Assembly: GCA_963924555.1 (NCBI GenBank)
Contig: OZ004592.1
Coordinates: 5,456,001-5,520,000, forward strand
Length of the DNA: 64,000 nucleotides
Source of the DNA: Crambe crambe
Taxonomy: Eukaryota; Porifera; Demospongiae; Poecilosclerida; Crambeidae
Reading direction: 5' to 3'
In this document: positions 32,501 through 42,840 of the stretch, in pieces
Layout: each line of letters opens with the position of its first letter
Position numbering within the stretch: the stretch's first letter is position 1
Position numbers and translations under genes: made by a program
Notes under the pieces: model-generated
Told to the model about the DNA's origin: nothing
What the model saw: the letters and a program-made list of their open reading frames with translations, nothing else
Database searches by the model: none

Positions 32501-35500
32501 TTTTTCCATGTTTCCCTGTAGTTTGAGAACTTCTGCCCTTTGCTTCTTCACCAGAACCTCTTGTTTCTCATTTTCCTGCACATAATGACATAGGGCTATT
32601 TAAGGGTGGTGGCACATCCCACCCACACATGGTTGCTAAGGGGTCATATCTCCAAAACTACTTGCACCATAGACTTTAAACTGCACATGGCTATAAAGCA
32701 ACTTAGTAATACTACACACACAAAAAAAGAAGAAGAAAGGTCAAATCCTACAGGTGCTATGAACAGTTTTCTAATCCAAACTATAAAGCACTACTTCTCA
32801 CCAACCAAAGCTTCTTAGTAGCCCTCTCTACAAAATTACAGAAGGATTTGTTGGTATCTTCTTTACTTTTTGACTTCCCAAAAGTGAGTATTTAAGTTTC
32901 TGGGCTAAATCGAGAAGCAAAATAGATATCAACAAACCCTTTTGTAATTTTGTAGAGAGTGGTGCTAGAAATCAGCCAGTGAAGTTTGGTAGGCCAAAAA
33001 TCAGCCACTTAATTCCAGCGGTCAGTGAGAAGCAATGCTTTTTATCTCCAAAGAGTAAAACGACTCATAGCACCTGTACGAATTAACCTTTTTCTTCATT
33101 TTTAGTGTGTGCATTAGTGATATACTACTTTATAACTATGTGCAATTTGAAGTCCATAGCTATAGTAATTTTGGAGTTATGTAAGAAAGACTAAAATTTA
33201 ATTGTTAGCACGTGCGTTGCTATGTGCTACCACCCTTAAATCAAGCAGATTACTTAGCAGTAATCTTGAGAGCTGTATAATATAACTATTCAGTAAACTA
33301 CCAGTAATCTTGAGAGCTATAGGATTCTGTACAATATAAAGTATCAGTAATCTTGAGAGCTAGGATTTTGTACATACTATTCAGTAAACTATCAGTAATC
33401 TTGAGAGCTAGGATTTTGTACGATATACTATTCAGTAAACTATCAGTAATCTTGAGAGCTAGGATTCTGTACAATGTAATCATGTTAACTATTCAGCAAA
33501 CTGTCAGTAATCTTGAGAGGTAGGATTCTAACTATTCAGTAAACTATCAGTAATCCTGAGAGCTAAAATCAAAGTCAGTAATCTTGAGTAACTATTCTGC
33601 CTATGTTTCATTTTGATGGATAAAAGTTCAGAGGGAAAATCTCCTTATTCCTTATTCAGAGTTTATAGTATAGCACAGTGTCTCGAGGTAATTTCTTCCT
33701 CGATGTAGTCTATCAGTTTTGAATGTAAAAACTCACCTTCACGGTTATCATCACAAGTTATAGCCCACCCACATGATGAAAATATTTTAAGTATTTCACC
33801 TTAGTGAGTTCTTTTACTCTCTTCTCCTTCTCTGTGACCTGGTCTATCAGATTCCTCCGTTCTTCCTGCAAGACGGCCAACTTTTTAATCACTCCACCTT
33901 TCTCCTTGATAGCGTCATCACATAGTTTGGTGACCTGTGGGCAAAACTCGACAAATTTCACCTCACACAGACAAATTAAGTCTTGGGGGGGGGGGGGGGG
34001 GGTATATTTCCTTTTTAAGTAACAATATTTATCGGAATGGCACTGTGTGTGTAGCTGGCATCTTTGTTACCCATTATTATTTTACCTGGTCAATCTTTAA
34101 CTTGAGTTCCTTCTCCAACTTCTGTGTCCCGTCCGCTGCCTTTTCTCGCTCTAACTCCAAGTCTTCAATCTTCTCCAGGTGAGTCAAGCACTTCATTTCC
34201 AACTAAACGAAAGCAAAAAAAGGTCATACAATCCCTAAACCATCAAGTATCTCTGCTAGGAGGCTGGTTTACAGGTTGTTTTTTTTTTTGGTTTTTTTTT
34301 TGTTATAAAGCCTTTACAAGTTAGATGCCTGAGTACCCTTTATATGTATAACTACTGTGACCTAGACTTGTGTCCAGGAGACTTGTGACCTAGACTTGTG
34401 TCCAGGAGACTTGTGACCTAGACTTGTGTCCAGGCTTGGATAGAGGTTAACTGTAACCTAGACCTGTATTCAGAGGTCCATCCAATATACTATTCTGGTT
34501 AACTGCAACAAACCACTGAGCACAAACCACAAATTGAAAAGGGAAAAAATTCTTTGCTTCTAACAACCATTTAATAACTATGCCTTGCAAAGAGGGAAGA
34601 TTTAACCCTACATTATCATGGAAGAGTACTGTGCTCACCTCTTTGGCTACCTCTTGAAAAGATACTTCCTATGATAGAGCAGAGAGTGAATCAAAGAAAG
34701 CCAACAGTAACACTAAACAATACACACATACCTTCTCTTTCCCAATGGCTAACTGCATCACTAACTCAGCCTTTTCCTTCTTCAACTGCTCTATTTTTGC
34801 CAGCAGGTCTTCTGAACAGCTGCAATAATGTATAGTATCACATGAGCAGAATACAATGAGTATTAGTACATACAATACATAATACATTACTTATTCTATC
34901 ATGTTGAACAGCTGCGAAATTGCAATGAATTTCCATCATGGTACACCTCTGCTTGTCTAGGGTTTTGTCCTGACATATTTGATACTTCTACGGAAACCAT
35001 ACAAGGGGGCTTTTGGGAAAGATAAGGGAGAGGGGGAGGGGGGAAATGATCGGTCCATAAGAAAAACTGACCTGATAAATGGGACTGACCTGACAAACGG
35101 GATTGACCTGATAAGATGGGACTGACCTGACAAATGGGATTGGCCTGAAGCATAATGAAATTTTTGTGGGAAAAATTTGTGGTTTAAAATTTTAAATCAT
35201 GAAAATTTTGCCCACCACAAAAAAAGCACTACATTAAAATATCCACCAATATACTTACATGTGGTCCTCACTACTCTCTCCACACTCTCCTGTTGCTTCT
35301 TTCTCGTTAATACCAGCCACACACACAGACAAAACAGCCCCCTTTGGCTGCACTACACCATTAGTAGTAACCCCTTCATTTCTGGCTGTAACCTCTTCAT
35401 GACTGTTGTTTGGTATTGCTAAATCAGTTCTGTCCTGTGGTGACCTGTCATTTAGCTCCTCCATAGATTGTTGATGAGTTACCAGTAGAGTTCTACTGGG

Positions 35501-36079
35501 GCTGGTATCGCTACCCCCAGGCATATTATCATTACTCTCATCATCATGCTGTAAAGAAGTGGAGTCCGGATGCTTCTGTTCAGGGATCGTGCTTTCCTTC
35601 ACATCGAATAACACATCTTCCTCATCATCATTGTCTTCATACGAGTCCCCTTGTGGGTGTGTCCTGCTTATATCCTGTGGGTGTGTCCTGTATGGGTGCT
35701 GGTGAATTTCTTGAGGTTGGCTGATAGGGCTGTTGTCCTCAAGATGCATTTGGTGAGTAATCCTTGCATCACTGAGTTCAGATATCGTGGCTGTCTGACC
35801 CTCTTGATCATCTTCTATGGTCAATACACTTAGATTCGGTTGATTTTTAGAGGTATGATCACATTTGGATCTCGTTCTTTTCTCTTCAGATAACTCTTTA
35901 ATGGAAGATTGATTGCTTAGTGATGTAGACAGAGGTTCCTCAGAGGAAGGTGAGCCCTTTTCACAGTTCAGACTCAACTGCTCCTTTTCTTTGTTCTTGG
36001 AGAGATCTTCAGACGAATCAACCTTTGGTTCTCTTTCCTCAGAACCATCCCTTGTAAGGTTACTACCGAGATCCTCCAT
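27136..36079 (-). CDS. CCDC186: CCDC186 orthologue (Golgi coiled-coil protein), 17 exons
   Basis: Exons from 5' to 3': 36079-35259, 34819-34732, 34668-34639, 34202-34086, 33934-33800, 32575-32498, 30738-30619, 30347-30243, 29740-29555, 29469-29327, 29128-28948, 28824-28665, 28600-28489, 28331-28100, 28002-27824, 27729-27507, 27213-27136. All joins are GT-AG and in frame, giving 995 aa (I recall the human protein as roughly 900 aa). An acidic, Ser-rich N-terminal region precedes heptad coiled coil. The C-terminus EFFEEHITQLTEDSQKKSR, then SVLEDTLLKNITLKENIDTL, is the part I recognise as CCDC186. In worms and mammals the protein acts at the trans-Golgi in dense-core vesicle maturation with the EARP complex. 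Receptor gene F lies in the intron between exons 6 and 7 on the opposite strand. Confidence 0.88.
27734..27781. repeat. (GAA)n microsatellite at a CCDC186 acceptor
   Basis: About 16 GAA units. On the transcribed (minus) strand this is (TTC)n and serves as the polypyrimidine tract ending five bases before exon 16. Confidence 0.9.
28885..28941. repeat. (AAC)n microsatellite in a CCDC186 intron
   Basis: About 19 AAC units directly downstream (in gene sense) of exon 11, ending a few bases from its donor site. Confidence 0.9.
29506..29540. repeat. (TC)n microsatellite in a CCDC186 intron
   Basis: About 17 TC units, close to the donor of exon 9. Confidence 0.85.
29936..30232. repeat. Purine-rich minisatellite (units of ~45 bp) in CCDC186 intron 8
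   Basis: Six or so repeats built from GGAGAGGAGGGGAGGGAGAA and GGGGATGGGGGAGGAGGAGG. Runs of three or more G separated by one to four bases could form G-quadruplexes on the plus strand. The RNA of CCDC186 would be C-rich here. Confidence 0.85.
30866..30946. repeat. GATGAAAGAGGCC minisatellite upstream of gene F
   Basis: Shortest of the three arrays (about five units), 155-235 bp before the ATG of F. Confidence 0.75.
31102..32400 (+). CDS. Membrane-domain-only member of the receptor family, copy F, nested in a CCDC186 intron
   Basis: ORF of 432 aa. The first 31 codons are the family signal peptide and mature start (MAETGRLMLIYCLLAI, then EETGSSNLKF). The frame then jumps directly to PPITVLSTVYKVIYGFF, which in D is near residue 895. 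About 2.5 kb, including the whole beta-helix ectodomain, the neck and the first helices, is deleted without loss of frame. The remaining helices and tail are nearly identical to D and E. One extra A near 32,365 shifts the last residues (EKLKGHYRHLAS instead of ENSKDII). It could encode a short membrane protein or be a pseudogene that happens to stay open. It lies in the intron between CCDC186 exons 6 and 7, opposite strand. Confidence 0.8.
   Translation: MAETGRLMLIYCLLAIISGTFAEETGSSNLKFPPITVLSTVYKVIYGFFNLDFFNIEPLSFCIWENASVLDMLSFKYITVAYSLLLVLGVIFFMRYCAARCLGRYYSITSLRNSVIHGLSAFLVLCYGQCIKVSFSILYGLTLRTRIQNSTSQGTPPRRVWFSGNVEYFSNEHLRYALPAFFILLTIGAVPPLVLLVYPLFNRVFAFFKLENLRIVRCFNHIGMLKPLLDSFQGSFKDDFRFFAGIYFFYRWTAVVVYASVSSYDAFFNAVQAFLVGILTVHSLFQPYQKRWHNILDGLLLANLIVINGFTAIHYYQVRVYRSRNIDEVTANINTTGAIQLILIYLPLVYITLYAIVCILGKTVCKGRKKDPSGRSFALKEISKKIYHKSFSANESDANSEESLPYRLIGREDTSFFENTEKLKGHYRHLAS
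32604..33235. mobile_element. 632-bp foldback element with TTAA target duplication
   Basis: TTAA flanks both ends (32,600-32,603 and 33,236-33,239). The ends are inverted repeats: GGGTGGTGGCACAT and, reversed, GGGTGGTAGCACAT. Inverted similarity extends about 200 bp inward (ACAGGTGCTATGA recurs on both arms). The paralogous flanks of C, D and E have one uninterrupted TTTAAATCAAG or equivalent. TTAA duplication is the mark of piggyBac-type transposases, so this is probably a piggyBac-mobilised MITE. It has no ORF and lies in the CCDC186 intron between exons 5 and 6. Confidence 0.85.
33255..33590. repeat. AGTAATCTTGAGAGCTAGGATT satellite, main array
   Basis: About seven units of 45-60 bp, each with TCAGTAATCTTGAGAGCTAG, then GATTCTGTAC and a CTATTCAGTAAACTA spacer. 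It is intronic in CCDC186, next to the copy of this repeat that travels with every exon 6 duplicate. Confidence 0.85.
33985..34002. repeat. Poly-G tract (18 G)
   Basis: Uninterrupted run of 18 G on the plus strand in a CCDC186 intron. The length may be inaccurate because homopolymers are error-prone. Confidence 0.8.
34369..34436. repeat. Short tandem repeat (about 29-bp unit)
   Basis: Three units of GTGACCTAGACTTGTGTCCA followed by GGAGACTT, in the intron between CCDC186 exons 3 and 4. Confidence 0.8.
35070..35150. repeat. Short tandem repeat (about 18-20 bp unit)
   Basis: Four units of GACCTGA(T/C)AAA(T/C)GGGA(C/T)T in CCDC186 intron 1. Confidence 0.8.
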
Positions 36080-36305
36080 CGAAAATCAGGGCCTCTTGGA
36101 ACAAAGCTATTATTTAAAGCTCTTGTACATAACTGGTACGGTGTCGTCATAGTGAACGCGCGTGCCACTAGATCTAGGATCGATCTAGCTAGCTAATGAC
36201 GTCAGCAAAACAGAGATCTTTGATGTACATATCATGAGTCAGCAACAAGCTTCATTTTTATACAGTAGATTTATAAGCGAGCTATTTGCTGTCGGTTAGA
36301 GGACT
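36080..36305. promoter_or_regulatory. Divergent promoter region of CCDC186 and Argonaute, with CRE palindrome
   Basis: Only 226 bp separate the two start codons on opposite strands. A perfect TGACGTCA (36,197-36,204), the classical CREB/ATF site, lies near the middle. No TATA box is obvious. A shared bidirectional promoter is the simplest reading; transcript start sites are not known. Confidence 0.6.
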
Positions 36306-39300
36306 ATGAGTTCGAGTCATGCCGGAGAAGGGCCCGGTCAAAGAAGGGCCCAAGGCAGAGGGAGAGGACGTGGGCGGGGCCGGGGCCGGGGAAGAGGTGC
36401 CCCATCATCAGGTCAGGGTGGCAATCAAAGGCGTTCACATATGCCAGGAAGATCACAGAATGAAGATCCAATAAGTTTAGACCCTGCTGCTACCACTACC
36501 AGTTCTCCCTCGCCTAGGTCTGGCTCTGGTTCTTCCATGTCTGATACTGGTACCAGTTCTTCTGCAATTCCTGCAATTCCCTCGCCTAGGTCGGGTTCAG
36601 CATCCCTGGGCCCATCTACAACTCAACAAAGAAAGTCCCACCAACAGTCTTCAACTGGTGCACAGCTTCAAGGAAAAGTCCCACCAAATCAGCAAACTTC
36701 TGAAGGCCCCCCAAAATTGACCAGACAACCCCCCACGCTAGGTGGGCAAGAGCAGTCAGCCACAAGACTCTATACAAAAGAGCAGCCTCCATCTACTGCC
36801 ACTCCTTCCAAACCAGCTGAACAGGGAGGGCCAGTAAACTTTCATGGCAAGCAACAGCCCCCAAATCGACCAGGCTTTGGAACTAAGGGGCGGGAAATTG
36901 CATTGTATACCAACTTCTTTCCCATTCGTCTCCCTCAAAACATGGATGTGTATCACTATGACATCACCATCAGTCCCAAGAAATCGCCAAAGCCCGGGAA
37001 ATTGCCAAAGTGGCTCTCCAGACGGGTGAGTGAAATAGAATAAGCTGTTTATTTACATTTATAAAACCAACAGTACATGTATGCACATGTGTACTATTTA
37101 TACAGTGTACATGTATGCACATGTGTACCATAGGGAGTGAGATCAATTATAGTTGGCACGTGTCATGACCCCTGAGGTGTAACACAATGTGCTGACATGT
37201 GACTGGATTATATAACTGCAGTAAACTACAAACTGGGAAGCTGAGATTTTGCTGTGTTGTATAATTATTTCCCAGGTGTTCGCTGAGTTACAGGAGCGGC
37301 ACCTTAAAAGAGTCATAGGAGCATACGATGGGAGCAAAAGTGTTTATTTCGCCAGAAGACCCTTCGTTGAAGAGTCCTGTCAGTATTCCCTTTGCTTCTC
37401 CCCAGATTTGGATGACAAAGAAAGAGAGTTCATAGTAACCTTGAAGCTAGCAACACGGCTAAGCATTGATGTCGATCGTTTGGAGAGCACCTTGAAAGAC
37501 ACAAGTGAGTCGATGCCTGTTATCCAAGCTCTGGACGTGATTCTTCGTCACCTTCCATCTCTGCGAATGGAGCCCATAGGACGATCGTTTTTCTGCAAAC
37601 CCAGTTCGTCATTCCCATTGGGATCAGGGAGAGAAGTATGGTCTGGATACTATCAGTCTGTCCGACCTGTAATGGGGTGGAAGATGATGTTGAATATCGA
37701 CACTGCCTCCACTGCTTTTTACTCAGAGCAAAGTGTGTACGATTTTATGTGTACTATTTTGAGACGGTGTTCACCTCGAGATGCTACTAAACCTCTCTCT
37801 GATGCAGACAGGAGTAAATTTAGTCTTAAGGAACTGACAGACAGTGAAAGAAACCAGTTCAGTCGTGAAATTAAAGGACTGAAGATTGTTGTTTCTCATC
37901 TTCCATATCCACGCAAGTACAAAATTGTTGACGTAACTCGTCTTTCAGTGAGGAAACAGACTTTTCCACTTGATGATGGCTCTCAATGTACTGTGGAGAA
38001 TTACTTCAAAGAGAAGTACCCAGACTCTCATATTGAGCATCCATTGTTGCCCTGTCTTCATGTTGGGCAAAAATCTCGCAATGTCTACCTGCCGATAGAT
38101 GTCTGCACTATTGTTGGGGGTCAGAGATGTGTGAAGAAACTTACGGACATACAGACATCCAATATGATCCGCCACACAGCCAAACCGGCAAATGAACGCA
38201 AACGATTGATAAATGATGCAGTTAGGGGAGCAGACTTTGAAGGAGATTCTGTTATCCAAGAGTTTAAGATTGGAGTGGATACGAGAATGATGGAGGTTCA
38301 AGGCCGGTTGTTGGACCCTCCTAGATTGGAATACAGTGGTGGTCGACCGTTGGAGCCACAGCCTGGTAAAGGGGCGTGGGAAATGAAGAATGGTGCTAAG
38401 TTTTATCATGGAGCAAGACTAGAAAGGTGGGCTGTTCTGGTGTGTTCTTCCTGTAAGGAGGAAGAGTGTGAGAGGTTTATCAGCATGCTTATAGATATTG
38501 GCAATAAGATGGGGATGACAATACATGATCCTTCACACGTTCAATATCTTCAAAGAAGGTCATCTGTAGAAAAGGAGTTTCGAAAAATTGTCAAGGATTT
38601 GGACTTGATTGTAGCTATTGTCAACAGGGATGGATATGACTACCGTGTGGTGAAACGTCTGGGTGACCCAGTAGGAGGGGTAGCAGTCACAACTCAATGC
38701 GTGCTGTCTGATACTGTGCAGAGGAAATGCAATCCGGCCACTATCAGCAACTTGTGCTTGAAGATCAATGCTCGAATGGGAGGCATGAATAGCATCATCG
38801 ATTTGGGGACTCGTCCTAAAGTCATTCAAGGCATGCCTGTGATTATCTTTGGTGCCGATGTGACTCACCCACGATCTGATGATACTACTTCTCCCTCCAT
38901 TGCATCTGTTGTGGCCAGTGTTGACTTGGAGGGTGGGCGATACAGGGCCCTCCATCACAATCAGAAACACCGTCAAGAAATAATTGCTGATCTTAAAGAT
39001 ATGACGAAGGAACACCTCAAGGCATTTCGTATTTGTACCAAGAAAAAGCCAGTAAAGATTATTTTTTATCGTGATGGAGTGAGCGAGGGTCAATTTGATG
39101 CTGTTCGTTTTGAGGAAATAGCTGCTCTTCAGAAAGCCTGCCGTGAATTGGAGGGAGGTTATCAACCAAAAATCACATTCATAGTGGTCCAGAAACGTCA
39201 TCACACTCGCTTCTTCCCAAAAGACGGAAAAGATGCAGGAAAGGGTAAAAATGTGCCTCCGGGTACCATAGTGGATCGTGAGATCACACACCCAACTCAG

Positions 39301-39589
39301 CACGACTTTTATCTGTGTTCCCATGCTGCTATCCAGGGAACCAGCAGACCATGCCACTACCATGTCCTGTGGGATGATAGCGATTTCAGTGCCAATGACC
39401 TCCAGACATTCTCCTACCAACTCTGCCACATGTTTTGGAGGTGTAATCGGAGTGTGTCGTACCCTGCACCCACCTACTATGCTCACAGAGACGCTGCTCA
39501 TGCTCGCATGCTCCTGCAAGCCCATGGAGAAAGTTCAAGGTACATTACACAAATTCATGATTCAGTTGCTAAATCCGCCCTTCATAAGC

Positions 39590-39620
<31 letters not shown>

Positions 39621-39723
39621 TAGTGAGGGAAGCAGTATTCGATCAGATGAAATGTCACGAGAAGACATGAATTCTGCAATTGAGATCCACTCAGACAGGA
39701 AAAAAGGAATGTATTTCATGTGA
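36306..39723 (+). CDS. Argonaute (AGO clade), slicer-competent
   Basis: Exons 36306-37025, 37276-39539 and 39624-39723 give 1027 aa. Domains in order: a Gly/Arg-repeat N-terminus (seven GR units), a Ser/Pro/Gln-rich linker, then N, PAZ, MID and PIWI domains. The MID pocket keeps TQC and LCLKIN, matching the 5'-phosphate-binding Gln and Lys of human AGO2. The PIWI tetrad is complete: D in FGADVTHP, E in RQEIIADL, D in FYRDGVSEGQ, H in YYAHRDAAH. It should bind miRNA/siRNA and cleave targets. The C-terminus ends in MYFM, like MYFA of AGO proteins, once the last 84-nt intron is removed. It belongs to the AGO rather than the PIWI clade because of the RDGVSEGQ and CHYHVLWDD signatures. Confidence 0.95.
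39540..39623 (+). other. 84-nt in-frame terminal intron of Argonaute containing (TTA)n
   Basis: GTACAT at 39,540 and TTTAG at 39,621-39,623 frame an intron of 84 nt (28 codons) without a stop. Splicing restores SSSEGSSIRSDE, matching the AEGSHTSGQ region of animal AGO proteins. Retention would add 28 residues including about ten leucines from the (TTA)n repeat (about 39,594-39,620). Confidence 0.75.
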
Positions 39724-40160
39724 ACCCGAAGATATTTCATTATCATGTTTAGTGCTTTATTGCATGCATTATAATTATGCCAGATGCAGTGTGCACGTGC
39801 AAGTCATTTGATCTAATTAAGTATATGCGCGCGGCGGGTAAATAAAATTCCAAATTCCTAAGCTGGACCCAAGCTTTGGTTTTAGCCTGAAGGTTAGTCA
39901 AGGCTCAAATCAAGACACTTCATTGCCTGCGGCGCTAAACAGAAGATTCTAAGACCTTTGAGGTAAGTATGCTGGTAGAGTGTTGACTGTTGGTTAAAAG
40001 TACTCCATTTTTATATAGGAAGCGAAAGGCAGACCAGCTGAGGTGTGCTGATTTATAATGATATTTATAGCTAGCACCACGAACTAACAGTAGTCTATTT
40101 CAACCTCTGTAGGTCAAATGAATTCAAATCTACCCAACTACAAGGAAATCAAATTTTATA
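39724..40160 (+). other. Argonaute 3' flank and NSD 5' leader with a leader intron
   Basis: AATAAA at about 39,840 may serve Argonaute polyadenylation. A likely NSD leader exon ends at 39,962 (CCTTTGAG followed by GTAAGTATG). A leader intron ends at CTCTGTAG near 40,112, and the second leader segment runs to the ATG at 40,161. These are splice-consensus inferences without transcript evidence. Confidence 0.5.
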
Positions 40161-42789
40161 ATGAGCAAGCCTAAGACAGAAATCTCTATTTCTTCCCAAT
40201 CTGCCAGTCTTCCCTCCCACACTTTACCCACTTATCGCATTGGAGATCTTGTATGGTGCCAAGAAGCAAGAAATAATAAACTATGGTGGCCTGCCATGGT
40301 GACCTATGACCCCCACCTGGGCATCTTTTTCCGTATATCGAAACAGAAGTGCTTGCAATACCACGTTCAATATTTTGGCATATCGGCCATAAGAGGTTGG
40401 GTAGCCTCTAAGTCATGTGTGCCTTATAGTAACGTTGAAGAAAAGCCTTTTAACGAAAAGGGCCTGTCAAAGAAGGTGAAGGCTGAGTATGAAGTAGCAA
40501 TACAGGAGGTGACAGAAGCCGGAAATCTTGACCTCAAGCAGAGGAAGCTGAAGTTTATATTCAGTTTTAGTCCTTCGTGCAAGGGAAGTAAAAAAAGCAA
40601 GCAGAATTCATCATCGAAGAGTGTGAATGATGCTCCACAGAAAGAAAAGGCCAGCAGTCAGGTTTCCAAGTCGATGGGAGATGTTAAAACTGAGGACGTG
40701 AGGAAAATACAGACTTCCAGAAGGTCTAGTAAGAGCATGTCTGAAATTGATACTGCTGGTGCAAGTGCAAGCACAAATTCCTTACCTGGTAGAAGGAGTT
40801 CAAGGCTCTCGGTGGGAGGTGCTTCCAAGTCCAAACCATCCGAGAAAGTGAGACCAAATGTTCCACAACACAAGGGTGGAGGCAACAACAGCAACAGAGG
40901 GACTCCAAACAAGACAACAATTGAAGGAGATTCGTCCACGTATGCTGGGGGCGTGTGTCTCAGCAAACGCACAAACGGCCTATGGGATTCCAGTAAGGAT
41001 AAGAGTGATACTGATGCTTCCCACCCTTCCTTACACTCTCAACACTACACAAAGCCGTGCACTAGGAGGCGAGCATCTGTAACCAATTCTCTGGATTGTG
41101 AAGAGTGCATCGAGTACATCAACAAATCCGATGGGAAGGAAATGAAGTGCACTTCACAGCCGGAAGTGCTGAAAGGAGTAGACATGGAAGCGTGTTCCAA
41201 GCCCATTTTCATGTACATGCAAAAAGAGTATAGCGATACAGAGACCTTTGTGTCTTCTTCTAAAAGAGCTGTCTCTCCCCGACTCAACCGCAACCCTTTA
41301 ACAAAGGGAGCATCCACCAAGAATGTGTCCACTGATCTCATCTCGGGTCGACCAAAGCGATCTTGTGATCTTGTTACGCAGTCCAGCAGTTCTGGGGGAA
41401 GCTGTGGGGAGTACAGATCTTCCTCTAGACGTTCAGTTCCCCCCTCTCTTACATCGTCCGAGAGTGATCATGACACCGGGAGGAAGACCCAACCCCTTTC
41501 TGCCAACAGAAAGAGGAAAAGGAGAGTCCTCAGCTCATCTTCGGCGTCGTCGTCATCTGTCTTGCTGCCTTCACCGCTCATAGAAACACATTCTGTACAA
41601 GAAATGGGTGCTCTTACATTGGAGGAAGTTCCGTCCAACAGGAAACGAAAGCAGCGAAATGCCTCTTCGTCAAGTGCTGGAAATATTTCGTCTTCCAAAG
41701 TTCCAGTTGATGAAATACCTTCTGAGAGTGAGGATGTTGTTTTACCTGTAAAAAGAATACGGAGGGCCAACACACGCTATTCAGAACAAGCTTCCCCAAA
41801 CTATCCAAGCATGAAAGGAATTCCATCCTCCTCCAAAAAAGGCATCCCCCTGAACTTAAGCTTGTCCTGTGAGACTCCCACTTCATCCACCCTCACCGAT
41901 AGCTGCAGTGAGATATCTGCTTCTAGCCGCACGTCTTCAATGCAGGCCCTTCCCACTTTTTCTTCTGATGCTGACGGAGAATCTGATCACCCTACCCCGA
42001 CTAGCAGTAGTAAAGCGAAGAAGAAACCCAGGCTAAGTACCACTGCAAGCATGCCCATGGAGTCCAAACTGAGGACTTGTTCGATATGCGACTGTGAAGA
42101 TACGGACTTGTTGACGTGCATAGGAGTATGTATGAACTCATTCCACCTGGATTGCTTGGGGATAATGGAGCGACCCACTTCCAGTTTCCTGTGTGACGAG
42201 TGTTTGATATCCACGGGCAACTGTTTCGTCTGTGGGAAGCTCCACGGCGGTGAACTCAGGAAGTGCAGTAAGCCTAAATGCTCCAAGCTCTATCACCTCG
42301 ACTGCATAAAGGACAACAAACTCTTCCAGTTTGGAAAGTCTTCTTGCTTTACCTGTCCTCTTCATACCTGCGCCAAATGCTCCAGCATTGGTGTATCGGC
42401 TGTCAACTCCTCTACTCTTCTCCAATGCATCAAATGTCCATTTGCTCTCCACAAACCAGACTGTCTGGTCGCTGGTTGTGAGCCAATCAATAGCACCCAC
42501 ATGGTGTGCTACCAGCATGTAGTGGTGTCAAAAAATGCCAAACTCTACTCCCACGTCAACTTGAATACGTGTTTGGAGTGCGGGTCGCTTGGGTCTCTCT
42601 ACTGCTGTGACATGTGCTCTGCCGCCTACCACTTGGAGTGTTTGGATGAAGAGTCGCGTCCCGACAATGATGCCAGCCACTGGAGGTGTCCGAACTGTGC
42701 CGTTCACGATCTGCCAACATATGGCTCCCTCGTCATCACCAAATTTGGAGTGTGGAGGTAAGTGCAGTTTGTGAAGTACGTTAATAGTC

Positions 42790-42840
<51 letters not shown>

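Noticed and set aside
11228-33590. AATCTTGAGAGCTAGGATT arrays as a CRISPR-like structure
   Set aside because: Spacers are not unique, unit lengths vary and the host is eukaryotic; it is a satellite.
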